Assembly (NCBI RefSeq): GCF_019857225.1
Contig: NZ_JAFJSY010000004.1
Coordinates: forward strand, 62,001 to 126,000
DNA length: 64,000 nt
Direction: 5' to 3'
From: Streptomyces plumbidurans
GTDB taxonomy: Bacteria; Actinomycetota; Actinomycetes; Streptomycetales; Streptomycetaceae
Shown here: positions 28,461-36,453 of the stretch, in pieces
How positions within the stretch are numbered: position 1 is the stretch's first letter
Layout of the letters: each line of letters begins with the position of its first letter
The notes under the pieces: model-generated
The model's input: the letters and a program-made list of their open reading frames with translations, nothing else
Database searches by the model: none
Told to the model about the DNA's origin: nothing
Translations under genes and position numbers: made by a program

Positions 28461-29480
28461 ATGATTTCTACGCCCAACGGGGGGCGGTTCCTCGACGCCG
28501 TCGCCGGCTTCGAGACCGCCGTGCGCGAGCGGGACGGACAGCGTTCCCAGCACGCCATGCAGGAGATACAGCAGCACTACGGGGACGCCGCGGAGGGCGA
28601 GTTCGTACAGGCGGGCCCCCGGCTCGCGGCACTGCTCGCGGACGTACCTCCCGGGCCCCGCGCGCTGGTCGCGGTACTGACCGGAGCCTGCGTGGAACAG
28701 GGCGCCGACGCGACCGCCTGCGCACCGTACGTCTTCGACGGACTCGCCGAAGCGCTCACCGGCGCGGGGGAGTTCTGCGAGCGCTGGGCTGCGACCGGCG
28801 GGGGAGATCTGCCCGAGCCCGACGACGGCTCCCTGGACGACACAATGGTCGAACGGGTCGGCCAGGACGCGGCGTTGGCCTGGTGCACGCTGCCGCAGTG
28901 GGAGATGGCGTCCGTCGCGATGCTCAACCACAGCGCGGTACGGGCCCAACTGGCCGAGCGGCGCCCGCAGTTGCTGGCCGCGCTGCGTCCCGTCCAGGAA
29001 GCCTCCGGGCACGACTTCAAGTGCCTCGACCACGCCCTGCTCGTCCTCGACGACGAACCGCTGATCGCGCTGCACCGCCCCACCGGCACCGGCTACGCGC
29101 TGCGCATGAGCGGCCTCGCCGACAACTTCCAGCTGCACACCCTGCTCGCCGACGCCCTGGTCGGCGGCGGCCACATCGAAGGCCGCGCGCCCTCCGCCGA
29201 GGAGGTCGCCGTGTGCCGGGACGCGCCGGGCCAGGTGCCGACGACCGGCTCGTTCAACCTCGTGACGCCGGGCGGTGAGTGGGTGTGGAACGAGGGAACG
29301 CCCGCCGACATCCCCGTCGTCGACGGCGTACGACTCCTCGTCCTGGACCCGCCTCCCTACGAGCGGGGCTGGCCCGCCGGCCGGTTCTTCCCCGGCATGA
29401 CCGGAGCCCTCGTCCTGGAGCGCGTGCTCGACGCGCGGGAGACCCGCGGATGGCTGGAGCACTGCGCGCCGGCGAAATGA
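28461..29480 (+). CDS. Hypothetical protein (339 aa)
   Basis: I do not recognise a family. The protein is acidic and soluble-looking, with helical N-terminal residues (FLDAVAGFETAVRERD) and a C-terminal part richer in strands (GYALRMSGLADNFQLHTLLAD, GWPAGRFFPGMTGALVLERVL). Several Cys and Trp are scattered but form no metal motif. TAGGGT lies 6 bp before ATG 28461 and no Shine-Dalgarno sequence is present, so translation is probably leaderless. It stands alone between the sdh terminators and the olsB gene. Confidence 0.65.
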   Translation: MISTPNGGRFLDAVAGFETAVRERDGQRSQHAMQEIQQHYGDAAEGEFVQAGPRLAALLADVPPGPRALVAVLTGACVEQGADATACAPYVFDGLAEALTGAGEFCERWAATGGGDLPEPDDGSLDDTMVERVGQDAALAWCTLPQWEMASVAMLNHSAVRAQLAERRPQLLAALRPVQEASGHDFKCLDHALLVLDDEPLIALHRPTGTGYALRMSGLADNFQLHTLLADALVGGGHIEGRAPSAEEVAVCRDAPGQVPTTGSFNLVTPGGEWVWNEGTPADIPVVDGVRLLVLDPPPYERGWPAGRFFPGMTGALVLERVLDARETRGWLEHCAPAK

Positions 29481-29560
29481 CAGGGGCGGCCCGAGCCGTT
29501 CAGCAACCTCACACCCGTTCTCTCTGCGCCGGTCACGCGAAGGTCAGTCGGCATCGGAAG

Positions 29561-29604
29561 AACAGGGGCGGCGGATCGCACGACACCGCTCAGCCGCCCC
29601 CGTT
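29561..29604 (+). promoter_or_regulatory. Long hairpin in the olsB leader region
   Basis: AAC-A-GGGGCGGC (29561-29572) pairs with GCCGCCCC-C-GTT (29593-29604) with one mismatch and a 20-base loop, 32 bp before the olsB start. It could terminate the upstream transcript or act in the olsB 5' region; I recognise no riboswitch class. Confidence 0.4.
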
Positions 29605-29636
29605 CCGCCGACCCGGCGCGTGACCAGGAGAGAGCC

Positions 29637-30407
29637 ATGACCGGCGTATCCACGCTCGACCGTCCCCCGCAGCCCGCCGCACCCACCCGCTACAGCGTCT
29701 CGCTCGCCCGCGACGAGGCCGATGTGCGTGCCGCGCAGCGGCTGCGGCACGACGTCTTCGCCGGGGAGATGGGTGCCCTGCTGGCCACCGCCGAGCCGGG
29801 CCACGACATCGACGCCTTCGACGCGTACTGCGACCATCTGCTGGTGCGTGAGGAGTCGACGGGACAGGTCGTCGGCACCTACCGGCTGCTGCCGCCCGAG
29901 CGCGCGGCCGTCGCCGGACGGCTGTACTCCGAGGGCGAGTTCGACCTGACCGCGCTCGACGCCATCCGGCCCGGTCTCGTCGAGGTCGGCCGCTCCTGCG
30001 TCCACCCCGACCACCGCGACGGCGCCGTCATCGGCCTCATATGGGCCGGGATCGCCCGCTACATGGTGGACCGCGGCCACGAATGGCTGGCCGGCTGCTG
30101 CTCCGTCCCGCTGGCCGACGGCGGCAGGCTCGCCTCCGCGACCTGGGACAAGGTGCGCGCCAAGTACCTCGCGCCGCAGGAGTACCGGGTACGCCCGCTG
30201 CTGCCCTGGGTCCCCGGCGACGCCGGGACGGCCGCCGACACCGAACTGCCCGCGCTGCTGCGCGGCTACCTCCGCCTCGGCGCCTGGGTGTGCGCGGAGC
30301 CCGCCCACGACCCGGACTTCGGGGTCGCCGACCTGTATGTGCTGTTGTCGATGCGCCGGGTCAACCCGCGCTATCTGCGGCACTTCCTCTCGCTCGTGCC
30401 GGCCTGA
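29637..30407 (+). CDS. olsB: GNAT-fold acyltransferase, OlsB-like (ornithine N-acyltransferase)
   Basis: A 256-residue member of the OlsB/autoinducer-synthase-like GNAT group. Conserved features are RLRHDVFAGEMG, DAFDAYCDHLLVRE, VVGTYRLLPPERA, EVGRSCVHPDHRDGAVI and a C-terminal VADLYVLLSMRRV. OlsB transfers a 3-hydroxyacyl chain from ACP to ornithine, making lyso-ornithine lipid. AGGAGAGAG precedes ATG 29637. It overlaps the next gene by one base (TGATG), and that gene encodes the expected second acyltransferase, which supports the assignment. Confidence 0.82.
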   Translation: MTGVSTLDRPPQPAAPTRYSVSLARDEADVRAAQRLRHDVFAGEMGALLATAEPGHDIDAFDAYCDHLLVREESTGQVVGTYRLLPPERAAVAGRLYSEGEFDLTALDAIRPGLVEVGRSCVHPDHRDGAVIGLIWAGIARYMVDRGHEWLAGCCSVPLADGGRLASATWDKVRAKYLAPQEYRVRPLLPWVPGDAGTAADTELPALLRGYLRLGAWVCAEPAHDPDFGVADLYVLLSMRRVNPRYLRHFLSLVPA

Positions 30408-31216
30408 TGAGCGCCTGGCAGCCCAGCGCGCCCTGCACCCCGCGGACGTGCATCGAGGCGACGGCGTCCGCCACGGCCGTACCGCGCGCCGTGCTGCGCA
30501 TGGCGGCGGTCGTGGTCCTGGTGCTCACCGGGACCGCGCTGCTGCCGCTCGGCGGGCGGATCCCCGCCGAACTAGTGAAGCGGTGGTGCCGGTGGATCGT
30601 ACGGGCCGCGGGGGTCCGGGTCCGGATCAACGGCACCGCCGCGCCCACCGGCGGACTGCTGCTGGTCGCCAACCACATCTCCTGGCTGGACATCCCGCTG
30701 CTCGCCGCCGTACGCCCGGCCCGGATGCTCGCCAAGTCCGACATCCGCGGCTGGCCCGTCGCCGGTCGGCTGACGGCCGGCAGCGGCGCGCTGTTCATCG
30801 ACCGGGAACGGCTGCGCGCGCTCCCGGGAACGGTCGCCCTGATCGCGGACTCCCTGCGCGGCGGGCACGCCGTGGCCGTCTTCCCCGAGGGCAGCACCTG
30901 GTGCGGCCGCGCCCAGGGCACCTTCCGGCGGGCGGTCTTCCAGGCGGCGCTCGACGCGAACGTGCCCGTCCAGCCGGTCCGGCTGCGCTACCGGATCACC
31001 GGCGGCACACCGAGCACGGTGCCCGCCTTCATCGGCGACGACTCGCTGCTGACCTCGGTGTGGCGCGTGCTGACGGCACGCGGCCTGGTCGCCGAGGTCG
31101 ACGTGCGCGACGTCATCGCGCCGGGCACCCACCACGACCGACGCTCGCTCGCCCGTGCCGCACAGCCCACGACGACGGATCAACTGGGCTGGATCCACAC
31201 GGCGTTGGTCGCGTAG
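30407..31216 (+). CDS. olsA: 1-acyl-glycerol-3-phosphate acyltransferase family protein, OlsA-like
   Basis: A 269-residue PlsC-family enzyme. A hydrophobic helix near residues 28-50 is followed by NHISWLD (the H-x4-D catalytic box), SGALFIDRERLRALPG and FPEGSTWCG (acceptor-binding motif). In OlsA the acceptor is lyso-ornithine lipid rather than lysophosphatidate. Coupling to olsB by a TGATG junction argues for the ornithine-lipid role, but the sequence alone does not exclude phospholipid synthesis. Ornithine lipids replace phospholipids under phosphate limitation and alter sensitivity to cationic agents. Confidence 0.8.
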   Translation: MSAWQPSAPCTPRTCIEATASATAVPRAVLRMAAVVVLVLTGTALLPLGGRIPAELVKRWCRWIVRAAGVRVRINGTAAPTGGLLLVANHISWLDIPLLAAVRPARMLAKSDIRGWPVAGRLTAGSGALFIDRERLRALPGTVALIADSLRGGHAVAVFPEGSTWCGRAQGTFRRAVFQAALDANVPVQPVRLRYRITGGTPSTVPAFIGDDSLLTSVWRVLTARGLVAEVDVRDVIAPGTHHDRRSLARAAQPTTTDQLGWIHTALVA

Positions 31217-31226
31217 AGCCGAAACA

Positions 31227-31973
31227 TCAGGACACCGTCGTCACGACGAGGTCCGGGAGAGCGACATCGACCGTCCTCCCGAAGAACCCCGCGGCCGCCT
31301 CCCGGGCGGCCGTCGCGTCCGTGCCCGGCCACAGATGGGTGAGCAACAGCCGCGCGACATCCGCCTGTTGCGCGTATCGCCCGGCCAACTCCGCGGTCAG
31401 CAGACACGATGCGTCGTCTTCCGGCACGCGGTGGATGTACGTGGCCTCCGACAGGAACAGGTCGGCGCCCTCGGCGAGTCGCGGGATCTCGGTGCTGGGG
31501 CCGGTGTCACCCGTGTAGGCGAGCACCCCGCCGGGCGTGCTCAGCCGGATGCCCGCGTTGGGCACGAAGTGCGGCAGCAGCCGGGTGTCGACGGTGAACG
31601 GGCCGATGCCGAACCGCTCGCCCGGGTCGAACTCGTGGAGCCGGTACGCCGCGGCGAGCATCCCCGGCCTGTCGAGCGCCAGCACCGCGTCGAGCGCACC
31701 GTACGGCGCGTACACGGGCAGAGCCGGCGGCGGATCCTCACTCAACCCCCTCGCCCGCAGCAGGGGGTTGAGGTCGGCGCAGTGGTCGGGGTGCCCGTGG
31801 CTGACCAGGACGGCGTCGACCGCGTCGACGGTGTGGTGCCGAAGCAGCCGCGGCAGGGTGGCGTAGCCGGGATCGAGCAGCAGCCGGAAGCCGTCGTACT
31901 CGACGAGATAGCCGCTGCACGCCTGCACCGCGGTGGGCCACGCACCACAGCCGCCGAGAACCGTCAGTCGCAT
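31227..31973 (-). CDS. MBL-fold metallo-hydrolase
   Basis: A 248-residue metallo-beta-lactamase-fold enzyme. The metal motif is VLVSHGHPDHCADL (HxHxDH). Further ligands are the His in LLPHFVPN, the Asp in LAYTGDTGPS and a C-terminal His in LLLTHLWPG. The layout resembles RNase Z or cyclic-nucleotide phosphodiesterase-like members; the substrate is unknown. ATG 31973 lies 8 bp after a minus-strand TAGGGT without a Shine-Dalgarno sequence. It converges on olsA, 10 bp apart, and is divergent from the leader peptide at 32060. Confidence 0.87.
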   Translation of the reverse strand: MRLTVLGGCGAWPTAVQACSGYLVEYDGFRLLLDPGYATLPRLLRHHTVDAVDAVLVSHGHPDHCADLNPLLRARGLSEDPPPALPVYAPYGALDAVLALDRPGMLAAAYRLHEFDPGERFGIGPFTVDTRLLPHFVPNAGIRLSTPGGVLAYTGDTGPSTEIPRLAEGADLFLSEATYIHRVPEDDASCLLTAELAGRYAQQADVARLLLTHLWPGTDATAAREAAAGFFGRTVDVALPDLVVTTVS

Positions 31974-32059
31974 GACAACAGACCCTAGCCCCCACCCGCC
32001 TTTCGACCCGCCCGAAAACGGGGCGACAGGCTTTCGGCTCGCTTGTTAGCGTTGCGTCC

Positions 32060-32131
32060 ATGAAGGTCAGGACCTGTTGCAGCCACACCGCGGCCGCGCG
32101 AGCGACGAACTCGCCGGCTGCCGACGCCTGA
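32060..32131 (+). CDS. Candidate leader peptide (23 aa) upstream of the AlaRS-like gene
   Basis: A short frame MKVRTCCSHTAAARATNSPA plus three residues, with consecutive TGT and TGC Cys codons at positions 6 and 7. TAGCGT (32047-32052) lies 7 bp before the ATG and there is no Shine-Dalgarno sequence, so a transcript starting at this codon would be leaderless. A hairpin follows the stop by about 15 bp, and the AlaRS-like gene starts 123 bp after the stop. The layout fits a translation-sensing attenuator responding to Cys-tRNA supply, but coding has not been shown. Confidence 0.45.
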   Translation: MKVRTCCSHTAAARATNSPAADA

Positions 32132-32145
32132 CCTCTTCCTCTCTC

Positions 32146-32172
32146 CCCGGCGGCCGGAAACGGACCGCCGGG
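32146..32172 (+). promoter_or_regulatory. Hairpin between leader peptide and AlaRS-like gene
   Basis: CCCGGCGG (32146-32153) pairs with CCGCCGGG (32165-32172) around an 11-base loop. The position between a short leader frame and the structural gene suits an attenuator or anti-attenuator; no U-run follows. Confidence 0.45.
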
Positions 32173-32254
32173 ATGTGGCGCATCTCTTCTCGCAGGCTCA
32201 CGGATGCTGCTCCCGCGGTTCTCTCCGGTCCCCACGACCCGAAGGAACACCGCC

Positions 32255-33439
32255 ATGAGCACCCTGACCACCGACCGCACCCTGGAGACCTTCACCGGCT
32301 TCTACCGCGAGCGCGGCCACCAACTCATCACCGGCAGCACCCTGCTGCCGCCGCCCCCGGACCCGGTGCTGTTCACCACCTCCGGCATGCACCCCCTCAC
32401 GCCGTACCTCCAGGGCCGCCCGCATCCCCAGGGACGGCGGCTGGTCAACGTCCAGCGCTGTCTGCGCACCACCGATCTCGACGAGGTCGGCGACCCCACC
32501 CATCTGACGGTCTTCGAGATGCTCGGCTCGTGGTCGCTGGGCGACTACGGCCATACGCAGAGCCTGCGTTGGGGGTACGAGCTGCTGCGCGACGGATTCG
32601 GCATCCCGCCCGAGCGGCTGTACGTCACGGTCTTCGGCGGCGACGAGCAGGTCGGCCCCGACGTCGAATCCCTGCACACCTGGCAGGAGTTGGGGCTGCC
32701 GGTCGAGTCGACCGGCGACGAGAACTGGTGGTCCAACGGCCCGGTCGGACCGTGCGGCCCGGACTCGGAGCTCTTCGTCTGGACCGGCGGCCCCGGCACC
32801 CCGCCACAGGGCACCCCCACCACCGACCCGAGATGGGTGGAGATCTGGAACCACGTCCACATGCGCCACCACCGCCACGAGGACGGCAGCCTCGAACCCC
32901 TGTCGCGGCCCGCCATCGACACGGGCATGGGGCTGGAGCGACTGATGGCCGTGCTGCAGGGCCATCGTTCGGTCTACGAGACGGATCTGTTCGAACCGTG
33001 GACGAGACTGCTGCCGCCGCTGTGGGACCTGGACGAGCCGTCGATGCGCCTCGTCTGCGACCATCTGCGCTCGAGCGTCGTCGTGATGGGAGACGGCGTA
33101 CGGGTCTCCAACACCGGCCGCGGCTACGTACTGCGCCGCCTGATCCGCCGCCTGCTCACCACGCTCCGCCGCGACGACCCCTCACGCACCCTGACGGATC
33201 TGCCCGTGGAGCTGATCGGGCACACACTGGACCACTTCCGGCAGACCTGCGACATCGGCACCGTCCGCGATCTGCTGCTGGACGAGGAACGGCGCTTCAC
33301 GAAGCTCCTCGAACGAGGCCGACGCGTGCTCTCCCGGCCGCGGTTCAGCGGCCCGCTGAGCGAAGAGGACTACCGCTACCTCCACGACACCCACGGCCTG
33401 CCCCGCGACCTGGTCTCCGGGCTGCGCGGCACCGGCTGA
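32255..33439 (+). CDS. Alanyl-tRNA synthetase-like protein, catalytic domain only
   Basis: A 394-residue protein homologous to the aminoacylation core of AlaRS. Matches include LFTTSGMHPLTPYL, RLVNVQRCLRTTDLDEVG, TVFEMLGSWSLGDYG, WWSNGPVGPCGPDSEL, WVEIWNHVHM and AIDTGMGLERLMAVLQG. These cover the class II motifs and adenylate site. The helical tRNA-recognition part continues to about residue 390 and then stops: the editing domain and C-Ala domain of full AlaRS (about 880 residues) are absent. It may aminoacylate a carrier, activate an amino acid for another pathway or act as a resistance copy. GAAGGA lies upstream of ATG 32255. Confidence 0.85.
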   Translation: MSTLTTDRTLETFTGFYRERGHQLITGSTLLPPPPDPVLFTTSGMHPLTPYLQGRPHPQGRRLVNVQRCLRTTDLDEVGDPTHLTVFEMLGSWSLGDYGHTQSLRWGYELLRDGFGIPPERLYVTVFGGDEQVGPDVESLHTWQELGLPVESTGDENWWSNGPVGPCGPDSELFVWTGGPGTPPQGTPTTDPRWVEIWNHVHMRHHRHEDGSLEPLSRPAIDTGMGLERLMAVLQGHRSVYETDLFEPWTRLLPPLWDLDEPSMRLVCDHLRSSVVVMGDGVRVSNTGRGYVLRRLIRRLLTTLRRDDPSRTLTDLPVELIGHTLDHFRQTCDIGTVRDLLLDEERRFTKLLERGRRVLSRPRFSGPLSEEDYRYLHDTHGLPRDLVSGLRGTG

Positions 33440-33486
33440 CGCCCACGCGAACACCGCCACCGAGGCGCCGCTGTAGGGTTCGGGAC

Positions 33487-34005
33487 GTGCAGCGGATCTT
33501 GGTGGTGGGTGTCACGGGCGCGGGCAAGTCCACGCTCGCGCGGGCCGTGGGCGAGCGCCTGGACGTGCCGTACCACGAGATGGACGCGCTGTACTTCTCC
33601 GGGCCCGGCTGGGCCGTCAACGACAAGCTGGCCGACACGGTGTCGCGCATCGCCGCCGAACCCCGCTGGATCATCGACTCCATCGGCTACCCGGAGGTCC
33701 GCGACCTGCTCTGGGAGCAGGCCGACACCGTGCTCTGGCTGGACTACGGCAGGCGCGTGGTGCTGCCGCGCGTGCTGCGCCGCTCGCTGAGGCGCTCCCT
33801 GACGCGCGAGCGCATCTTCGGCGGCAACCGGGAGACCTGGGCGGGCTGGTTCAGCAGGGAGCACCCGGTGTGGTGGGCCTGGTCCCAGCACACCGGCCGC
33901 CGCGCCGAGATCGCGCGCCGCACGAGCGATCCGCGGTTCGCTCCCCTCGACACGGTGCGCTTCGCACGCCCGGACGAGGCCGCGGCCTGGCTCGCGTCCC
34001 TGTGA
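33487..34005 (+). CDS. P-loop NTPase, adenylate kinase/topology-modulation-like
   Basis: A 172-residue small kinase-like NTPase. Walker A is VVGVTGAGKSTLA, with YHEMDALYF, WIIDSIGY and VLWLDYGRRVVLPRVLRRSL matching the FlaR/topology-modulation protein group. C-terminal NRETWAGWF and HTGRRAEIARRTSD are typical lid-like parts. The substrate is unknown; related proteins phosphorylate nucleotides or small molecules. GTG 33487 is 7 bp after TAGGGT with no Shine-Dalgarno sequence, so a leaderless start is likely. Confidence 0.82.
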   Translation: MQRILVVGVTGAGKSTLARAVGERLDVPYHEMDALYFSGPGWAVNDKLADTVSRIAAEPRWIIDSIGYPEVRDLLWEQADTVLWLDYGRRVVLPRVLRRSLRRSLTRERIFGGNRETWAGWFSREHPVWWAWSQHTGRRAEIARRTSDPRFAPLDTVRFARPDEAAAWLASL

Positions 34006-34035
34006 AGCCGCCGTCATCCCCTGCGTGCCGCACGC

Positions 34036-36402
34036 TCACGCCTGTCGCGGTGGCAGCACCCGGCTCAGATACGGCGCCGTAGCGCTGCCCTCGGCCCGCG
34101 CCACCTCCACCGGCGTTCCCGCCGCCACGATGCGGCCGCCCGCGTCGCCGCCGCCCGGGCCGAGGTCGATCACCCAGTCCGCGCCCGCCACCACCGCCAC
34201 GTCGTGCTCGACGACGATCACGGTGTGACCGGCGTCGACGAGACCGTGGAGCTGGCGCATCAGGACCTCCACGTCGGCCGGGTGCAGGCCGGTGGTCGGC
34301 TCGTCGAGGAGGTACAGGGTGTGGCTGCGGCGGCCGCGCTGCAGCTCGCCGGCCAGCTTGATGCGCTGGGCCTCGCCGCCGGAGAGCTCGGTGGCGGGCT
34401 GACCCAGACGGAGGTATCCGAGGCCCACGTCGAGAAGAGTGGCCAGGGCGCGGGCGACCGCCGGGGTGTCCGCGAAGAAGTCCGCCGCGCTCTCCACCGT
34501 CAGGTCCAGCACCTGCGCGATGTTCCGCCCCCGGTACGTCACTTCGAGCGTCTCGGGGTTGTAGCGCGCCCCGCCGCAGTCCGGGCACGGGGCGTAGGTG
34601 CTGGGCAGGAAGAGCAGCTCCACGCTGACGAACCCCTCGCCCTGACAGGTCTCGCAGCGCCCTCCGGCCACGTTGAAGGAGAAGCGGCCGACGCCGTAGC
34701 CGCGCTCGCGCGCCTCCTCGGTGGCCGCGAACACCTTGCGCACGACGTCGAACAGGCCCGTGTACGTGGCCAGGTTGGAGCGAGGGGTACGCCCGATGGG
34801 CTTCTGGTCGACCGACACCAGCCGCTCCACACCCGCCAGGTCCTCGCCGATCTCCCCGATGAGAGTGGACTTGCCGGAACCGGACACGCCGGTGACCGCC
34901 GTGAACACACCCAGCGGGAACTCGGCCACGACCCCGTGCAGGTTGTGCCGGGTGACCGGGCCGACCTTCAACTGGCCGCGGGCGGAGCGTACTTGGCGTA
35001 CGGCCGCGGGTGCGCGGCCGAAGAGATGGCGGGCCGTGGCGGACTCGGCGACCGAGGCCAGCTCCGCCACCGGGCCGCTGTGCAGCACCTCCCCGCCGTG
35101 CTCACCGGCGTACGGGCCCACGTCCACCACCCAGTCGGCGCCCCGGACCACATCGAGGTGGTGCTCGACCACGAACACCGAGTTGCCCGCCGCTTTCAGC
35201 CGCTCCAGGACCGTGAGCAGGGCCTCGGTGTCCGCCGGGTGCAGTCCCGCGGACGGCTCGTCGAGGACGTAGACGACACCGAAGAGCCCGGAGCGCAGCT
35301 GCGTCGCGAGGCGCAGCCGCTGCAGTTCGCCCGCCGAGAGGGTGGGGGTCGGGCGGTTCAGGCTGAGGTAGCCGAGGCCGAGTTCGAGGATCGGCGCGAT
35401 ACGGGAGTTCAGGTCCTCGGTGAGGACACGGGCGGCCTCCGACGTGGCGTCGAGCGCGGAGGCGAGGTCCTTGACCGGGAGCGCCGCCAGCTCGGCGATC
35501 GTGCGGCCCGCGACGGTCACCGCCATCGCCTCCGCCCGCAGCCTGCTGCCGTGGCACACCGGGCAGGGCGCGCTGGTCAGGAAGCGCTCTGCCTTGGTGC
35601 GCAGGGTGGGGCTCTTGGAGTCGGAGAAGGTCTTCATGACGTACCGGTGGGCGCTCATGTACGTGCCCTGGTACGGCCGTTGGATGCGGTCGGCGTCGCG
35701 CACCGGGTGCACCGTGACGACCGGCTGTTCGTCGGTGAAGAGGATCCATTCCCGCTCCGCGGCGGGCAGTTCGCGCCAGGGGCGGTCGACGTCGTGGCCG
35801 AGCGCGTCGAGGATGTCGCGGAGGTTCTTGCCCTGCCAGGCGCCCGGCCACGCGGCGATCGCCCCGTCCCGGATCGACAGGGACGGGTCGGGGACCAGCA
35901 ACTCCTCGCTCGTACGGTGCACTTGACCCAGCCCGTGGCACTCGGGGCAGGCCCCGGCGGCGGTGTTGGGGGAGAAGGCGTCGGAGTCCAGGCGTTCGGC
36001 GCCGGGCGGATAGTCGCCCGCGCGGGAGAAGAGCATCCGCAGGGAGTTGGAGAGGTTGGTGACCGTGCCGACCGACGAGCGCGATGTCGGCGCCGAGCGC
36101 CGCTGCTGCAGGGAGACCGCGGGCGGCAGACCGGTGATCTCACCGACCTTCGGCGCACCGACCTGGTGGATCAGCCGGCGCGCGTACGGGGCGACCGACT
36201 CGAAGTACCGGCGCTGCGCCTCGGCGTAGATCGTGCCGAACGCGAGCGAGGACTTCCCGGACCCGGACACCCCCGTGAACACGGCCAGCACATCCCGGGG
36301 GATGTCCACGTCCACACCCTTGAGATTGTGCTCACGGGCGCCGCGGACACGGACGTACGGGTCGTGGGGGCCTGCCTTGAGCGGTTCGTGGGGGCCGGCC
36401 AT
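34036..36402 (-). CDS. Short UvrA paralogue (UvrA2/DrrC type) lacking the UvrB-binding domain
   Basis: A 788-residue ABC ATPase of the UvrA family. It has two nucleotide-binding domains: Walker [14 protein letters not shown] and [13 protein letters not shown], signatures LSAGELQRL and LSGGEAQRI, Walker [14 protein letters not shown] and [13 protein letters not shown]. Zinc modules are present as [16 protein letters not shown] and [14 protein letters not shown]. Full UvrA is about 950-1000 residues; here the segment between the first NBD and GACPECHG is about 110 residues shorter, removing the UvrB-binding region. The same shape occurs in the daunorubicin-resistance protein DrrC. ATG 36402 follows GGAG at 8 bp. 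Confidence 0.88.
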   Translation of the reverse strand: MAGPHEPLKAGPHDPYVRVRGAREHNLKGVDVDIPRDVLAVFTGVSGSGKSSLAFGTIYAEAQRRYFESVAPYARRLIHQVGAPKVGEITGLPPAVSLQQRRSAPTSRSSVGTVTNLSNSLRMLFSRAGDYPPGAERLDSDAFSPNTAAGACPECHGLGQVHRTSEELLVPDPSLSIRDGAIAAWPGAWQGKNLRDILDALGHDVDRPWRELPAAEREWILFTDEQPVVTVHPVRDADRIQRPYQGTYMSAHRYVMKTFSDSKSPTLRTKAERFLTSAPCPVCHGSRLRAEAMAVTVAGRTIAELAALPVKDLASALDATSEAARVLTEDLNSRIAPILELGLGYLSLNRPTPTLSAGELQRLRLATQLRSGLFGVVYVLDEPSAGLHPADTEALLTVLERLKAAGNSVFVVEHHLDVVRGADWVVDVGPYAGEHGGEVLHSGPVAELASVAESATARHLFGRAPAAVRQVRSARGQLKVGPVTRHNLHGVVAEFPLGVFTAVTGVSGSGKSTLIGEIGEDLAGVERLVSVDQKPIGRTPRSNLATYTGLFDVVRKVFAATEEARERGYGVGRFSFNVAGGRCETCQGEGFVSVELLFLPSTYAPCPDCGGARYNPETLEVTYRGRNIAQVLDLTVESAADFFADTPAVARALATLLDVGLGYLRLGQPATELSGGEAQRIKLAGELQRGRRSHTLYLLDEPTTGLHPADVEVLMRQLHGLVDAGHTVIVVEHDVAVVAGADWVIDLGPGGGDAGGRIVAAGTPVEVARAEGSATAPYLSRVLPPRQA

Positions 36403-36453
36403 CACAGCATCTCCGTACACATCTTCGACTGCAGCGGGACAAACGCCGCGATT

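Noticed and set aside
29481..29636. SAM-type riboswitch before olsB
   Set aside because: No recognisable core motif; only a simple hairpin.
32132..32254. T-box riboswitch before the AlaRS-like gene
   Set aside because: No T-box sequence or specifier-loop structure could be seen; a peptide leader with a single hairpin fits better.
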